A stretch of DNA of 64,000 bases from CAZVFX01 sp964626565 (GTDB lineage Bacteria; Myxococcota_A; UBA9042; CAIXZC01), in contig CAZVFX010000004.1 in assembly GCA_964626565.1 (NCBI GenBank), positions 1-64,000 on the forward strand. Reading direction: 5' to 3'. Of the stretch, positions 51,366-59,681 are shown one piece after another. Position 1 is the first letter of the stretch, and each line of letters starts with the position of its first letter. A program made the translations under genes and the position numbers. Under the pieces are notes generated by a model that saw only the letters and a list, made by a program, of their open reading frames with translations, had not been told where the DNA came from and did no database searches.

Positions 51366-52264
51366 CCCTGCACCTCCACGTCCCCGATGTGGTAACCATC
51401 TGCTCCGAAACGCAAAGTCTTTCTCCGCAGCGCCCAACAGCCGTAGGCGATGGTTACGAAGTATGACGCCGGGTGGCGATGTGCGTACGCCGCTTTGACT
51501 CCGAGCACGGTGGTCTCACCGCCAAAGCCCATGGCTCCGATCCCCAGCCGATTCGCTTTTTCAACCAACCGCTCCTCTAGTGCGGCTAGTTCGGGGAGCT
51601 CTGACCTGTCGTCGAGGGGCCTCAGGAGTTGTTTCTTGGCCAGGGCATACGACTGAGTGCGGTCGCCGCCGATGGCCACCCCGATGATTCCGGGGCCGCA
51701 GCCGAATCCCTGGGCCTCGAAGATACCGTCCAGGACCACCTTCTCTACACCGGCAAGGTCCCTTCCCGCACCCGCCGGCCCGTGGGGCAACTTGTACTGG
51801 CAGGACACGTTTTCGCTGCCGCCCCCTTTGAGCAGCAACTGTACGGTCAACTCGTCCCCGTCGTTTTCTTCGAAGTAGAAGGCGGGGTACAGCGCGCCCG
51901 AATTGTCGCCGGTGTTCTTGCCCGAGAGCGGGTCCACCGCGTTGGGCCTCAACAGCGCCATCGCAGTAGCCTTGGCCAACTGCCGCCGGGTCAACCCTCG
52001 CACTTTCTCCTTGTCCCAGGTCCGGGGTATGTTGGTGTAGAAAGTCGGGTAGCCGGTGTCCTGGCAGATGGGGCTTTCGAGCTGGTCTGCCAGTTCGATG
52101 TTCTCCACGATTGCGTCCAGTGCGGCCCGGCCGGCGGGCTTGGTTTCATTCTGCTGCGCCTGCTTCAGCGCCGCGGTCACGTCCGCGGGCAGGCGGGTGG
52201 ACGCGGCCCGGATGGTCTCGCCAATCGCCTGTTCGAGTTGCGCGTAGTTTACCTGGATGGGCAT
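51362..52264 (-). CDS. Class I fumarate hydratase, alpha (N-terminal) subunit
   Basis: A 300-residue alpha subunit of the two-protein class I fumarase. ESPICQDTGYPTFY provides the first cluster cysteine, NVSCQYKLPHGPAG the second, and GFGCGPGIIGVAIGGDR the third and the substrate loop. AGGAGGACCGTG precedes ATG 52264. It is coupled to the beta gene and lies 17 bases after a small membrane-protein gene, in an operon that starts with a CPBP protease. The cytoplasmic enzyme works in the C4 branch of central metabolism together with malic enzyme (41.6 kb). Confidence 0.93.
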   Translation of the reverse strand: MPIQVNYAQLEQAIGETIRAASTRLPADVTAALKQAQQNETKPAGRAALDAIVENIELADQLESPICQDTGYPTFYTNIPRTWDKEKVRGLTRRQLAKATAMALLRPNAVDPLSGKNTGDNSGALYPAFYFEENDGDELTVQLLLKGGGSENVSCQYKLPHGPAGAGRDLAGVEKVVLDGIFEAQGFGCGPGIIGVAIGGDRTQSYALAKKQLLRPLDDRSELPELAALEERLVEKANRLGIGAMGFGGETTVLGVKAAYAHRHPASYFVTIAYGCWALRRKTLRFGADGYHIGDVEVQG

Positions 52265-52281
52265 CACGGTCCTCCTGCGGG

Positions 52282-52539
52282 TCACGGAAGTTCAAAGAAA
52301 GAGCGTATTACGAAAACCGGGTAGTCCAGCACTACATTAAAGAGGATTACGAGAACGACAAACCATGTCATCGCGGCCGCGACAAATAGCGGCGCCGCCT
52401 GCTTCAAGCCGGTAACTTTCTTCACTGCCAGCACTACTCCGGCAGACGAGAGCAGCGCGGCCGCGGCCAGGATGGCCAGAATCCGTGTGTCGAGAGCGAA
52501 GAAACCGCCGTACAGCTTTGCGATAAGGTGCAGGCTCAA
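52282..52539 (-). CDS. Small two-helix membrane protein
   Basis: TTG 52539 overlaps the stop of the CPBP gene (TTGA) and has GGGAAGAG two bases upstream; it gives 85 residues. Two hydrophobic segments are visible, at about 17-36 (ILAILAAAALLSSAGVVLAV) and 46-70 (LFVAAAMTWFVVLVILFNVVL). A longer frame upstream covers the CPBP gene and is not credible. No family was recognised. Its position between the CPBP and fumarase genes suggests shared transcription and not necessarily a shared function. Confidence 0.6.
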   Translation of the reverse strand: MSLHLIAKLYGGFFALDTRILAILAAAALLSSAGVVLAVKKVTGLKQAAPLFVAAAMTWFVVLVILFNVVLDYPVFVIRSFFELP

Positions 52540-53081
52540 GTCTCTTCCCGTTGGTGTGAACCGAGCAGTCGCAGGTTCACGAGGTTCACGAGAAAGTGCG
52601 ATACTATTACGGGGACCAGCGCCCCGCAAGCGAGGACCATGATACCCCAAACCAGTCCTAGAGCAAGGGCAAAAAGGGACCAGGCAAAGTAGCGGGGAAG
52701 GAAGAAGCCGTGGAGAGCCCCGAACAGAAGTGAAGAAACCACCAGCCCCCACTCCTGCAGCATGCAACCTCTAAACAGCAACTCTTCGCCTACCGAGCTG
52801 GCCGCGGCCAGCAGCACGACGTGGGCCATGCCCGGTCGGCCGAGCGCCTCGCTCAGAAGGTCAGCCAGGTTCCTGGCCCAGGCAAAACGGCGCACTGAGA
52901 TCGCACTGAACACAATCACCGCCAGCGCCAGCGCAGCACCCAGGCCGAGCCACACCGGCGTGTCCGCCTGCCACCAGACCAGGGTCACTCCGTCCGACAG
53001 CAGATCCCACACTATGCAACCCGCGGCCAGCAGCCCGTAGAACACAACCGTAGCCAGTGTAAATCGTCCTTCCCGACTCAT
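52536..53081 (-). CDS. CPBP-family intramembrane metalloprotease
   Basis: This 181-residue membrane protein has four to six hydrophobic segments and the CPBP (Abi) motifs: VGEELLFRG near residue 98 (EExxxR), FGALHGFF (HxxF type) and VIVSHFLVN (the second His). Members are glutamate-type membrane-embedded proteases; the family includes Rce1-like enzymes and the myxosortases that cut MYXO-CTERM tails. Tail-bearing proteins are encoded at 18.7 and 20.5 kb of this window, so a sorting role is possible, though CPBP proteins have many functions. ATG 53081 has no ribosome binding site, but CATACT seven bases upstream suggests a leaderless message. The next gene overlaps by TTGA. Confidence 0.75.
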   Translation of the reverse strand: MSREGRFTLATVVFYGLLAAGCIVWDLLSDGVTLVWWQADTPVWLGLGAALALAVIVFSAISVRRFAWARNLADLLSEALGRPGMAHVVLLAAASSVGEELLFRGCMLQEWGLVVSSLLFGALHGFFLPRYFAWSLFALALGLVWGIMVLACGALVPVIVSHFLVNLVNLRLLGSHQREET

Positions 53082-53088
53082 GGTGCGA

Positions 53089-53118
53089 AGTATGCCAGAT
53101 GATGGCCACCCATGTCCA
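53089..53118 (-). promoter_or_regulatory. Promoter of the CPBP/fumarase operon, leaderless type
   Basis: TGGACA (53113-53118), 18 nt, CATACT (53089-53094); seven bases then lead to the ATG at 53081. Confidence 0.4.
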
Positions 53119-53124
53119 TGCTTC

Positions 53125-53158
53125 AAGCTGTCCGCTGACGGCTGATCGCTGATAGCCG
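53125..53158. repeat. Heptamer array (GCTGNNN type)
   Basis: GCTGTCC, GCTGACG, GCTGATC, GCTGATA, GC follow each other with a strict 7-nt period in the gap between two divergent genes. Confidence 0.6.
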
Positions 53159-53166
53159 CCTCAATG

Positions 53167-53194
53167 TTGACTTTCAACCTGTGCGTCATAGAAT
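53167..53194 (+). promoter_or_regulatory. sigma70-type promoter of the Ala/Glu-rich exported protein
   Basis: TTGACT (53167-53172), 16 nt, TAGAAT (53189-53194). The leader has AGGAAAGGAGGAGGCG before the ATG at 53224. Confidence 0.6.
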
Positions 53195-53223
53195 ACTTCG
53201 GGTAAGGAAAGGAGGAGGCGAAC

Positions 53224-54060
53224 ATGATTGGCAGAAGCTGTTTCGCACTGGCCATGGCCGTTTTCATGCTGGCAGCCGCCCCGGCAGCCGCCCAGGAAAA
53301 GACCAACCCCAAAGAGATAGTCATCGGCGTAGTCACCATCACCATGGACTCTGAGTACGTGGTGTTGGAGGTGAACGGGGAGAAATGGGAGGAGTACTAC
53401 TTTGAGGAAGACGGGTACTCACTGGTGGTGGAAGGTGTCGACCGCACCAAGAAGAACGTGTTCAAGCTTACCCCCATCTACGAAGAGTTGAGATTCGCCG
53501 AGGTCACCATCAAACCCGGCGACTGGAAGCTGGCTCGCCTAGACAAACAGACCCGCCAGTGGCAGGCCAAAAGAAAAGTGAAATTCAAGAAATGGAAGCC
53601 CGGCGAGCGGGAGAAACACCTTAGCGAAGAAGAGGCCCAGGAGTTGAAGCGTCAGCAGGAAGAGCAGAAGAAGGCCGAAGAAGATGCTCGTCGAATGGAA
53701 GAGGAAAAGAAGAAAGTCGAGGCGGCCCAAAAGGCCGAGGCGGCCAAAAAAGCCGAGGCGGCCAAAAAAGCCGCCGAGGCCAAACCCGAAACGGAAAATA
53801 ACAAAGCCCCAACCGTAAGGGAGGGGGCCCCCGAGGCCGAAAAGGCCGAGAACCCGGCGACGGCGACGGCGACGGAAACGGCGACGGAAACGAAAGAAGA
53901 ATCGAAGGAAGAAACGAAAGAAGAACCGAAAGCCGAAACGGAAAATAACAAAGCCCCAACCGTAAGGGAGGGGGCCCCCGAGGCCGAAAAGGCCGAGAAC
54001 CCGGCGACGGCGACGGCGACGGAAACGGCGACGGAAACGAAAGAAGCCCCCGCCGAGTAG
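53224..54060 (+). CDS. Exported protein with coiled coil and duplicated Ala/Thr/Glu-rich tail
   Basis: A signal peptide (residues 1-22, AAAPAAAQ) leads into a 100-residue beta domain (ITMDSEYVVLEVNGEKWEEYYFEEDG), slightly reminiscent of PEGA-type domains. After that come a Lys/Glu/Ala coiled coil (about 135-190) and a low-complexity tail. Two identical 114-bp blocks (53786-53899 and 53933-54046) encode the tail repeats with NNKAPTVREGAPEAEKAENP. Total length is 278 residues. The tail may be a flexible spacer in the periplasm. The gene has a strong ribosome binding site and a good promoter; the L,D-transpeptidase gene follows after three bases, so peptidoglycan-linked function is possible. Confidence 0.7.
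   Translation: MIGRSCFALAMAVFMLAAAPAAAQEKTNPKEIVIGVVTITMDSEYVVLEVNGEKWEEYYFEEDGYSLVVEGVDRTKKNVFKLTPIYEELRFAEVTIKPGDWKLARLDKQTRQWQAKRKVKFKKWKPGEREKHLSEEEAQELKRQQEEQKKAEEDARRMEEEKKKVEAAQKAEAAKKAEAAKKAAEAKPETENNKAPTVREGAPEAEKAENPATATATETATETKEESKEETKEEPKAETENNKAPTVREGAPEAEKAENPATATATETATETKEAPAE
53786..54046 (+). repeat. Exact 114-bp direct repeat inside a gene
   Basis: Copies at 53786-53899 and 53933-54046 are identical over 114 bp, including third codon positions, with a 33-bp spacer. Both keep the reading frame (offset 147 = 49 codons). The identity points to recent duplication or gene conversion, and to possible copy-number variation. Confidence 0.85.
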
Positions 54061-54063
54061 CCC

Positions 54064-55713
54064 TTGCCGTTCCCCACACGCATTTTCCCACTTTTTGCGT
54101 TGTGCCTGATCGCTGCCTGCAGCGGCGTCCCCACCGAAGCCGAGCAACTGAATGTCAAAGTAATCTCCGCTCACCAGGTGCTGAAATACCTGCAACAAAC
54201 CCCTGACCCCGGACCCTGCCTCTATCCTCCCGAGGAGCATCCTTCCTGCCAACAGTTGCAGGAATGGGCCGATGTCGCCAAAGCCGTGGTCCAACACGGA
54301 CTGACCCCCGAGACCCTCGGCTGGGATGCCCCGGGCCGTCATGCCGAAGCTTGCCCCGCGTTTGAACTGGCGGCAGAAGAGAAAGCCGCGGGCCTTACCG
54401 GCGCGGCGTTCACCGTCGGTTCTCTGAAAGGAGAGTTCACCATCGCGGAGGCCATGCCCGAACTGCAACGCCTGGACCCGGCCTTGTGGGCCAGGGTCGA
54501 GGACGCGTACAAGGCGGGCCATGCACGCCGCAAACTGGGCTGCGACGCGGCCCGGGATTACCTGGCCGCAGTCGCGGCCACCGGCGTCGCCCTGCTGGAA
54601 GGGCGCAAAGGCGCCGAAGAATACGTCGCGTCCCGCATGAACCTGCTCCCGGCAGCCCCGGTTGCCCTCGCTCCTTTCTATCCGGCCACCAAATCCTACG
54701 CCCGCCTGCTCGAGGCCCGAAACCAGTACTCCGCCCTGGTCGAACATGGGGGCTATTCCACCCTGGGTAAGGCAACCTCAAAACTCAGGCGAGGGCGCAA
54801 AGGCAAGGCGGTCGCGGCGCTGCGGGAGAGACTGCGGAAGGAAGGATTCGGGGACGGGAAGGACAGCGGCGTTTTTGACGGCCCCCTCGAGATGTCCATC
54901 AAGACCTTCCAGGCAGTGCACATGCTTCCTGAAACCGGCAAGGTGGATCGAGGGACCCTGAAACGATTGAATGTCTCCGCGGCCGACAAGCTGCGCCGTA
55001 TCGACCTGGCCCTCGCACACTTGCGCACCGGGCCCGCCCCCTGGGACCCTTCCTACCTGCTGGTCCAAGCGCCCCACGGCTTTCTGGAGTTGTACCTGGA
55101 CGGCTCCTTCGTCCGCCAGTTCCGCACTGTTCTGGGCAGCGCGAAGAAGATTCACAACCAGGAAACGGGCCGCAAAGAGTATGCTTTCCGGACGTTGCCC
55201 GTAAACTCCGTGGTCAAACGGATAATCTTCAACCCGGAGTGGATCGTCCCCGACTCAATAGCGAAGGCGGAAATCGAGCCGAGATTGGAGGAGGACCCGG
55301 GCTACCTGGGCCGCCACGGCTACCGCATCTTCGAGTACAAAGGGGGCAAGAAGCTGTACATTCAGGGGCCCGGCAAGGGGAATGCGCTGGGGAGGGTAAA
55401 ATTCCTCTTTCCCAACGACTATGGTTACTATCTCCACGACACGTCGCAGAAGCACCTGTTCAAGAAACGCCGCCGCCTGTTCTCTCACGGTTGCGTGAGG
55501 GTTCAACACGCGCTGAAACTCGGGGCCCTCATCCTCACCAGAGACCGGGGTTACACCTGGGACAAGATCCGCAGTATCCTCAAAGACGGCGACCCTTACG
55601 AAGTCAAACTGGTGACCCCCATCCCCATCTACGTAATCTACAGCACCGTAGCCGCCGACTCCCACGGCCGCCTCCTGTTCATGCCGGATGTGTATCGGTT
55701 GGAGAAGGACTAG
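54064..55713 (+). CDS. L,D-transpeptidase lipoprotein with peptidoglycan-binding domain
   Basis: TTG 54064 begins a 549-residue protein with a lipoprotein signal (LIAAC at residues 16-20). A helical region is followed by a peptidoglycan-binding domain (VAALRERLRKEGF, SIKTFQAVHMLPETGKVDRGTL, about 235-295) and a YkuD catalytic domain (about 325-530) with HDTSQKHLF and SHGCVRV, where His and Cys are catalytic. The layout is that of YcbB/LdtD-type enzymes, which make 3-3 crosslinks in peptidoglycan. The start has only a weak ribosome binding site, but any later start would lose the signal, and the gene follows three bases after the previous stop. Its stop shares CTAG with the stop of the convergent radical SAM gene. 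Confidence 0.85.
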   Translation: MPFPTRIFPLFALCLIAACSGVPTEAEQLNVKVISAHQVLKYLQQTPDPGPCLYPPEEHPSCQQLQEWADVAKAVVQHGLTPETLGWDAPGRHAEACPAFELAAEEKAAGLTGAAFTVGSLKGEFTIAEAMPELQRLDPALWARVEDAYKAGHARRKLGCDAARDYLAAVAATGVALLEGRKGAEEYVASRMNLLPAAPVALAPFYPATKSYARLLEARNQYSALVEHGGYSTLGKATSKLRRGRKGKAVAALRERLRKEGFGDGKDSGVFDGPLEMSIKTFQAVHMLPETGKVDRGTLKRLNVSAADKLRRIDLALAHLRTGPAPWDPSYLLVQAPHGFLELYLDGSFVRQFRTVLGSAKKIHNQETGRKEYAFRTLPVNSVVKRIIFNPEWIVPDSIAKAEIEPRLEEDPGYLGRHGYRIFEYKGGKKLYIQGPGKGNALGRVKFLFPNDYGYYLHDTSQKHLFKKRRRLFSHGCVRVQHALKLGALILTRDRGYTWDKIRSILKDGDPYEVKLVTPIPIYVIYSTVAADSHGRLLFMPDVYRLEKD

Positions 55714-56825
55714 CCCAGAAAATACTCACTGATGTCGTGGAGGAGGGTCTTCCTGTCTTTCCAGGCGGCCTTGAGCGAGAGGCGTAAACCTGGTTCGATG
55801 TAGCACGACTGCCAGCACCGGTCGCAACTTTTACCCGTGGCCCGGAGGGCTTTAATTTCGGGATTGCGCCACAGTTGGGAGAAAGAAGACTCCTTGACGT
55901 TGCCCGCGTGCTTGCCAAGGGTGTAGCACGGGTACAATTCTCCGAACGCGTTGATGTCGCACACGCCAAGGCCCGCCATGCAGCGGACCTTGGTCCGGTC
56001 ACCCGCGTACCAACCCACGATTCCGCTGATATATGAAGGGCTGTTGGTGACCACCCCCCGTCCCCGGGCGCGCTCCTGCAGCGCGTCCAACGCCCGTGCG
56101 AGCGCGGGCACGTCGCCGGGGCGGGGCAGCAACGAATCATCCTGGCCGTACACGTTGAAAGGGTAGCACTGGTGGTAGGGCAGAAGGCGTAGTTGCGTCG
56201 CCCCCGCGTCGGCAACCAGGTCAACCATATCCGGAAGGGTGGAAAGGTTCTTGAGGCAGACTAGCGTGTTAAGCCCTACCCGCGCCCGGTCTCCTGCCAG
56301 CTCTCGGAAGGTCGCGATGCCCGAAGTGGCACGCGCGAAACTGCCTTCCACCCCACGGATTTCATCGTGGAGTTCGGCTGTGGGACCGTCGATGGAGACC
56401 AGCAACTGGTCCAGGCCTGCGGTTACCAGCTCTGCGCTGCGCCGCCGGTTGAGGAGCACTCCGTTGGTGGTCACCGTGACGTGAAGGCCCGCGGCTTTGC
56501 ACCCTGCTACGATGCGGGGGAGGTCCTGGCGCAACAGCGGCTCGCCTCCGAACAGGTCTACCGCAACCAGACCTTCGGCCGCCAGTCCGGTAAGGACCTC
56601 AAGCAGACGGTCTGCGGAGACCTCGTGGTCGGCAAGGTCGGCTTCGCCTTCCTTTGTCTTCCAGATGTCGCAGTGGCGGCATTTGAGGTTGCACCGCCGA
56701 GTGAGTTCCACGAAGACCATCAGGGGAGAGCGGGGGGCGAGGCCGAAGATGTCGTACGTCGCAGCCCGCCACAGGCTGTCGGCAATGCGCGCCATGCGCC
56801 CCACATTTTTCATCCTCCCGGTCAT
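55710..56825 (-). CDS. Radical SAM protein with SPASM-like C-terminus (second of a pair)
   Basis: A 371-residue radical SAM protein. TRRCNLKCRHCDIW near residue 45 binds the 4Fe-4S cluster and SAM; FGGEPLL is the SAM-binding GGE motif. The C-terminal part has CMAGLGVCDINAFGELYPC and CDRCWQSC, cysteine patterns of a SPASM-type auxiliary cluster domain. Such proteins modify peptides, cofactors or sugars. The ATG overlaps the stop of the upstream radical SAM gene (ATGA) and has GGAG six bases before it. No small precursor peptide gene is visible nearby, so a peptide substrate, if any, is encoded elsewhere. Its stop codon shares CTAG with the convergent L,D-transpeptidase gene. Confidence 0.8.
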   Translation of the reverse strand: MTGRMKNVGRMARIADSLWRAATYDIFGLAPRSPLMVFVELTRRCNLKCRHCDIWKTKEGEADLADHEVSADRLLEVLTGLAAEGLVAVDLFGGEPLLRQDLPRIVAGCKAAGLHVTVTTNGVLLNRRRSAELVTAGLDQLLVSIDGPTAELHDEIRGVEGSFARATSGIATFRELAGDRARVGLNTLVCLKNLSTLPDMVDLVADAGATQLRLLPYHQCYPFNVYGQDDSLLPRPGDVPALARALDALQERARGRGVVTNSPSYISGIVGWYAGDRTKVRCMAGLGVCDINAFGELYPCYTLGKHAGNVKESSFSQLWRNPEIKALRATGKSCDRCWQSCYIEPGLRLSLKAAWKDRKTLLHDISEYFLG

Positions 56826-57865
56826 GAGCGTCTCCAGAAGTAGTCAAGCAGGGAGGTCTGCCCGGAGAGCTGTTCGAGGATCATGCCGGGGGAGAGGTTG
56901 GCCAACAGAGAAATGTCCAGTAGGCAAGATGTGTAACAGTGCAGCGACGGGGTGCACCTGGCCGACTCCCGCCTTAGTTCTTCTGCCTCTTTGGAATGCC
57001 AGATGTCGTGCAGCCGGTTTTCTCTTAGTCCCCCTGCGATACGCTCCTTGGCGGCCTCGTATTTGGGGCACGGGACGTAAACCCTGCCGCTGGAGTCCAC
57101 GGTGAGCAGCAGCGACAGCAGCCGGCAGGTAAACGGCCGGGACTCCACGATGTGCTTGAAGTACACGGCAGGGGTGAGCAGAACGTCCCGGTTGGTGCGC
57201 TTCAATTCGAGCATTCTGTTGGCCGCGGTAACCGCTTCCGTGGCGGTGAAACAGTTGATGTCCAGTTCCGCCGACTCGCGGGTGAGCAGACGTACGTGCA
57301 GGCCCGCGCCCACTTCTCTCGCCAGGTCCATGAGCCCCTCAACTTCGGAGAGGTTGTCGGGCCCCAGGCTCATGTTTATGCGGGCGGATATGCCGTGGCG
57401 TCGAGCTTCCTCCAGCCCCTGTACTGCCTGGGTGTATAGATTGGAAATGCCGCGGATTTCATCCTGGCGCGGACCGGCGTAGTCCAGCGACACTGTAACT
57501 CCATCCAGCAGCGGGGCTATGGAAGGGAGCTGTTCCGCCAGCCGGCTGCCGTTGGTGGTCATGGTGGTGCGATAGCCGGTGCGCCTGGCCAGGCTCAACA
57601 CCTGGTGGAGATCGGGATAGATGGTGGGCTCTCCTCCGGAAAGATAGAGCACCCGGCAGCCCAGCGCCCAGGCGTCGGCCATCAGGGTTTCGATTTCGGC
57701 AAGGGAAAGCTCTCCTGCCTGGGGCTGTTCCCGCCAGTGATAGCAGAATGAACAGGAAGCGTTGCACCTCTCGGAAGGCTCCAGGAGCAGGATAATGGGT
57801 TTTGGCTTATGCAGAATCCCGTTCATGAAGGCTGCTGTGGCCAGCGTTTTGAGGTAGTCGCTCAT
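56822..57865 (-). CDS. Radical SAM protein (first of a pair)
   Basis: A 347-residue radical SAM protein with EPSERCNASCSFCYHW near residue 33 and LSGGEPTIYPDL as the SAM motif. The C-terminus has CRLLSLLLTVD, VYVPCPKYEAA and CTPSLHCYTSC, which could hold an auxiliary cluster. It is about the same length as the downstream radical SAM protein but clearly different in sequence, so the two may act in sequence or as a complex. ATG 57865 lacks a ribosome binding site; a promoter with TAACAT nine bases upstream suggests a very short leader. The promoter overlaps the 3' end of the RNase J gene. Confidence 0.8.
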   Translation of the reverse strand: MSDYLKTLATAAFMNGILHKPKPIILLLEPSERCNASCSFCYHWREQPQAGELSLAEIETLMADAWALGCRVLYLSGGEPTIYPDLHQVLSLARRTGYRTTMTTNGSRLAEQLPSIAPLLDGVTVSLDYAGPRQDEIRGISNLYTQAVQGLEEARRHGISARINMSLGPDNLSEVEGLMDLAREVGAGLHVRLLTRESAELDINCFTATEAVTAANRMLELKRTNRDVLLTPAVYFKHIVESRPFTCRLLSLLLTVDSSGRVYVPCPKYEAAKERIAGGLRENRLHDIWHSKEAEELRRESARCTPSLHCYTSCLLDISLLANLSPGMILEQLSGQTSLLDYFWRRS

Positions 57866-57874
57866 GACTATCTT

Positions 57875-57903
57875 ATGTTAAGAGCATGTCAGGCGGACTG
57901 CAA
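57875..57903 (-). promoter_or_regulatory. Promoter candidate of the radical SAM pair
   Basis: TTGCAG (57898-57903), 17 nt, TAACAT (57875-57880). The predicted leader is about two bases. It overlaps the RNase J stop codon. Confidence 0.35.
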
Positions 57904-59529
57904 GAAGACCTGAACCACCGGCTTTCGCCCCTGGCGTTTCTTCACCACCCTTCTGGCCAGGATGCGGACCTCTTCCTCGATGGATTTTTCGGAACCACCC
58001 CGGAGCTGATTGTCGAAGTCGTTGATGATGGAGCGCTCCATGGCGTCAACGAGGCTGCCGTCGGGGTCAGGCACTCCGTGGAGGGTGATCTCGGGTCTCA
58101 ACTCCACCCCGCGCTTTCGCTTCTTGAAGGTGCAGCGCACGATGACCAACCCGTTGTGCAGCAGTCGGCGCCGGTCCCGGAGCTTCAAATCCTCGGCGTT
58201 GCCCATGAGCGGGCCCTCGATATAGCACTCCTCAAGGTCAAGGCTGCCCGCGTGCTCAACTCCCCGGGCCGACACGGTCAGCATGTCGCCCAGGTCGGCG
58301 ATAACCGCCTCTGCTCCCACGGTTTCCTCGGCCAGCCTGGCGTGGGACTCAAGGAAACGATACTCGCCGTGGACCGGCACAAAGTACTTCGGCCGGACCA
58401 GCTTCAACACTCTGGCCAGGTCTTCCCCCGGCGCGTGACCGGAGGTGTGGATGTCTGCGTTGGTTTCGTCGAACACCGTCGCCCCCAGGCGAATCAGGTT
58501 GTTGGCCACCGCCTGGATCCCCTTTTCGTTGCCGGGGATGATCTTGCTGGAGTAGATGACCAGGTCGTCGTCGCGGATGTGGACATCGGCGTGCTCACCG
58601 GTGGAAATGCGGGTGAGCGCGGATCTGGACTCACCCTGGCTGCCGGCCACCATGAGCATGAGCCGGCCGCCTTCCACTTCGTCTGCAAACTTCGGGTCCA
58701 CCAGGTCGTTGGGATCGAAGGGTCTGAGCCCCGTTTCCATGGCGGCTCTTCCGTAGCTGTACAAACTGCGGCCCACCAGGCCCAAACGTCTGCCCAATCG
58801 ATTCGCCATTTGCGCCAGCAGGGTCACCCGCTCCATGTTGGATGAGAAGAGCGACATAAGCACTCGGCCCTTGTGGTTGGCCACCAGCTTGGCTACGTCT
58901 GCAACCACTTCCGATTCGGGCCTGGTGGTGCCGGAGCGCTCCACGTTGGTGCTGTCCGACAGCATGAGCAAGACGCCTTCGTCGCCCAGTTCAGCGAACG
59001 CGGGCAGGTCCATAGGCTCGCCGATGGAAGGTGCTTCGTCGACCCGGAAATCCCCGGTGTGGAGGATGGTGCCGTAGGGTGTGGTGATCGCTATGGCCAG
59101 CGCGTCGGGGATGCTGTGGGTTACCCTGATGAAGCGAAAGCCCAGCCCGGCCAGTTCCAATTCGTCGCCCGGCCGGATCTGGTTGACCGGCAGGGACGGA
59201 GGGCCGGGATATTCGAGGGCTTTCGCCTTCAACAGCGAGGCTGCGAAAGGCGGGGCGTAAACAGGAACCCCGGTGTCACCGAAAATTGCCGGCACCGCAC
59301 CGATATGGTCCTCGTGGCCGTGGGTGATCAGCACGGCCATGATGTTGTCTCGATTGACTTCGAAATAGCGGATGTCCGGAATGATGAAGTCCGGGCCGAA
59401 GTGCTGACCCGGCGGAAACATGACCCCGCAATCGATGATCACGGTGCCGCGCTCCGTCTCGACAGCCAGGCAGTTCATGCCGATTTCGCCCACGCCGCCC
59501 AAAAATACCAGTCTAATTTCTCCAGACAT
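57889..59529 (-). CDS. rnj: Ribonuclease J
   Basis: The 546-residue enzyme has the metallo-beta-lactamase/beta-CASP fold of RNase J, which degrades RNA from the 5' end and cuts internally. LVFLGGVGEIGMN opens the protein, ITHGHEDHIGAVP is the zinc site, and HTGDFRVDE and SDSTNVERSG are further family blocks; SGHAPGEDL marks the beta-CASP domain. ATG 59529 follows AGGTGGTTGAT and gives the standard N-terminus; in-frame starts further upstream would add a 54-residue tail with no homology. RNase Y is also present in the window. Confidence 0.93.
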   Translation of the reverse strand: MSGEIRLVFLGGVGEIGMNCLAVETERGTVIIDCGVMFPPGQHFGPDFIIPDIRYFEVNRDNIMAVLITHGHEDHIGAVPAIFGDTGVPVYAPPFAASLLKAKALEYPGPPSLPVNQIRPGDELELAGLGFRFIRVTHSIPDALAIAITTPYGTILHTGDFRVDEAPSIGEPMDLPAFAELGDEGVLLMLSDSTNVERSGTTRPESEVVADVAKLVANHKGRVLMSLFSSNMERVTLLAQMANRLGRRLGLVGRSLYSYGRAAMETGLRPFDPNDLVDPKFADEVEGGRLMLMVAGSQGESRSALTRISTGEHADVHIRDDDLVIYSSKIIPGNEKGIQAVANNLIRLGATVFDETNADIHTSGHAPGEDLARVLKLVRPKYFVPVHGEYRFLESHARLAEETVGAEAVIADLGDMLTVSARGVEHAGSLDLEECYIEGPLMGNAEDLKLRDRRRLLHNGLVIVRCTFKKRKRGVELRPEITLHGVPDPDGSLVDAMERSIINDFDNQLRGGSEKSIEEEVRILARRVVKKRQGRKPVVQVFLQSA

Positions 59530-59681
59530 ATCAACCACCTGTGTACAGGCCCCAAAAGGCCAGAAGTTCTTGTACCAGACCGGGCGGCAAAACGAAAGGC
59601 CTAAGCTGTCCAAACCAGTTGACGTCGGCCGCAACGAGGAGATATAGTTCGCAGCAGACGATGGTTCAGCGGGTGTGAAAA

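Noticed and set aside
55710..57865. Complete RiPP biosynthetic cluster
   Set aside because: No precursor peptide, recognition-element protein, transporter or protease lies next to the radical SAM pair.
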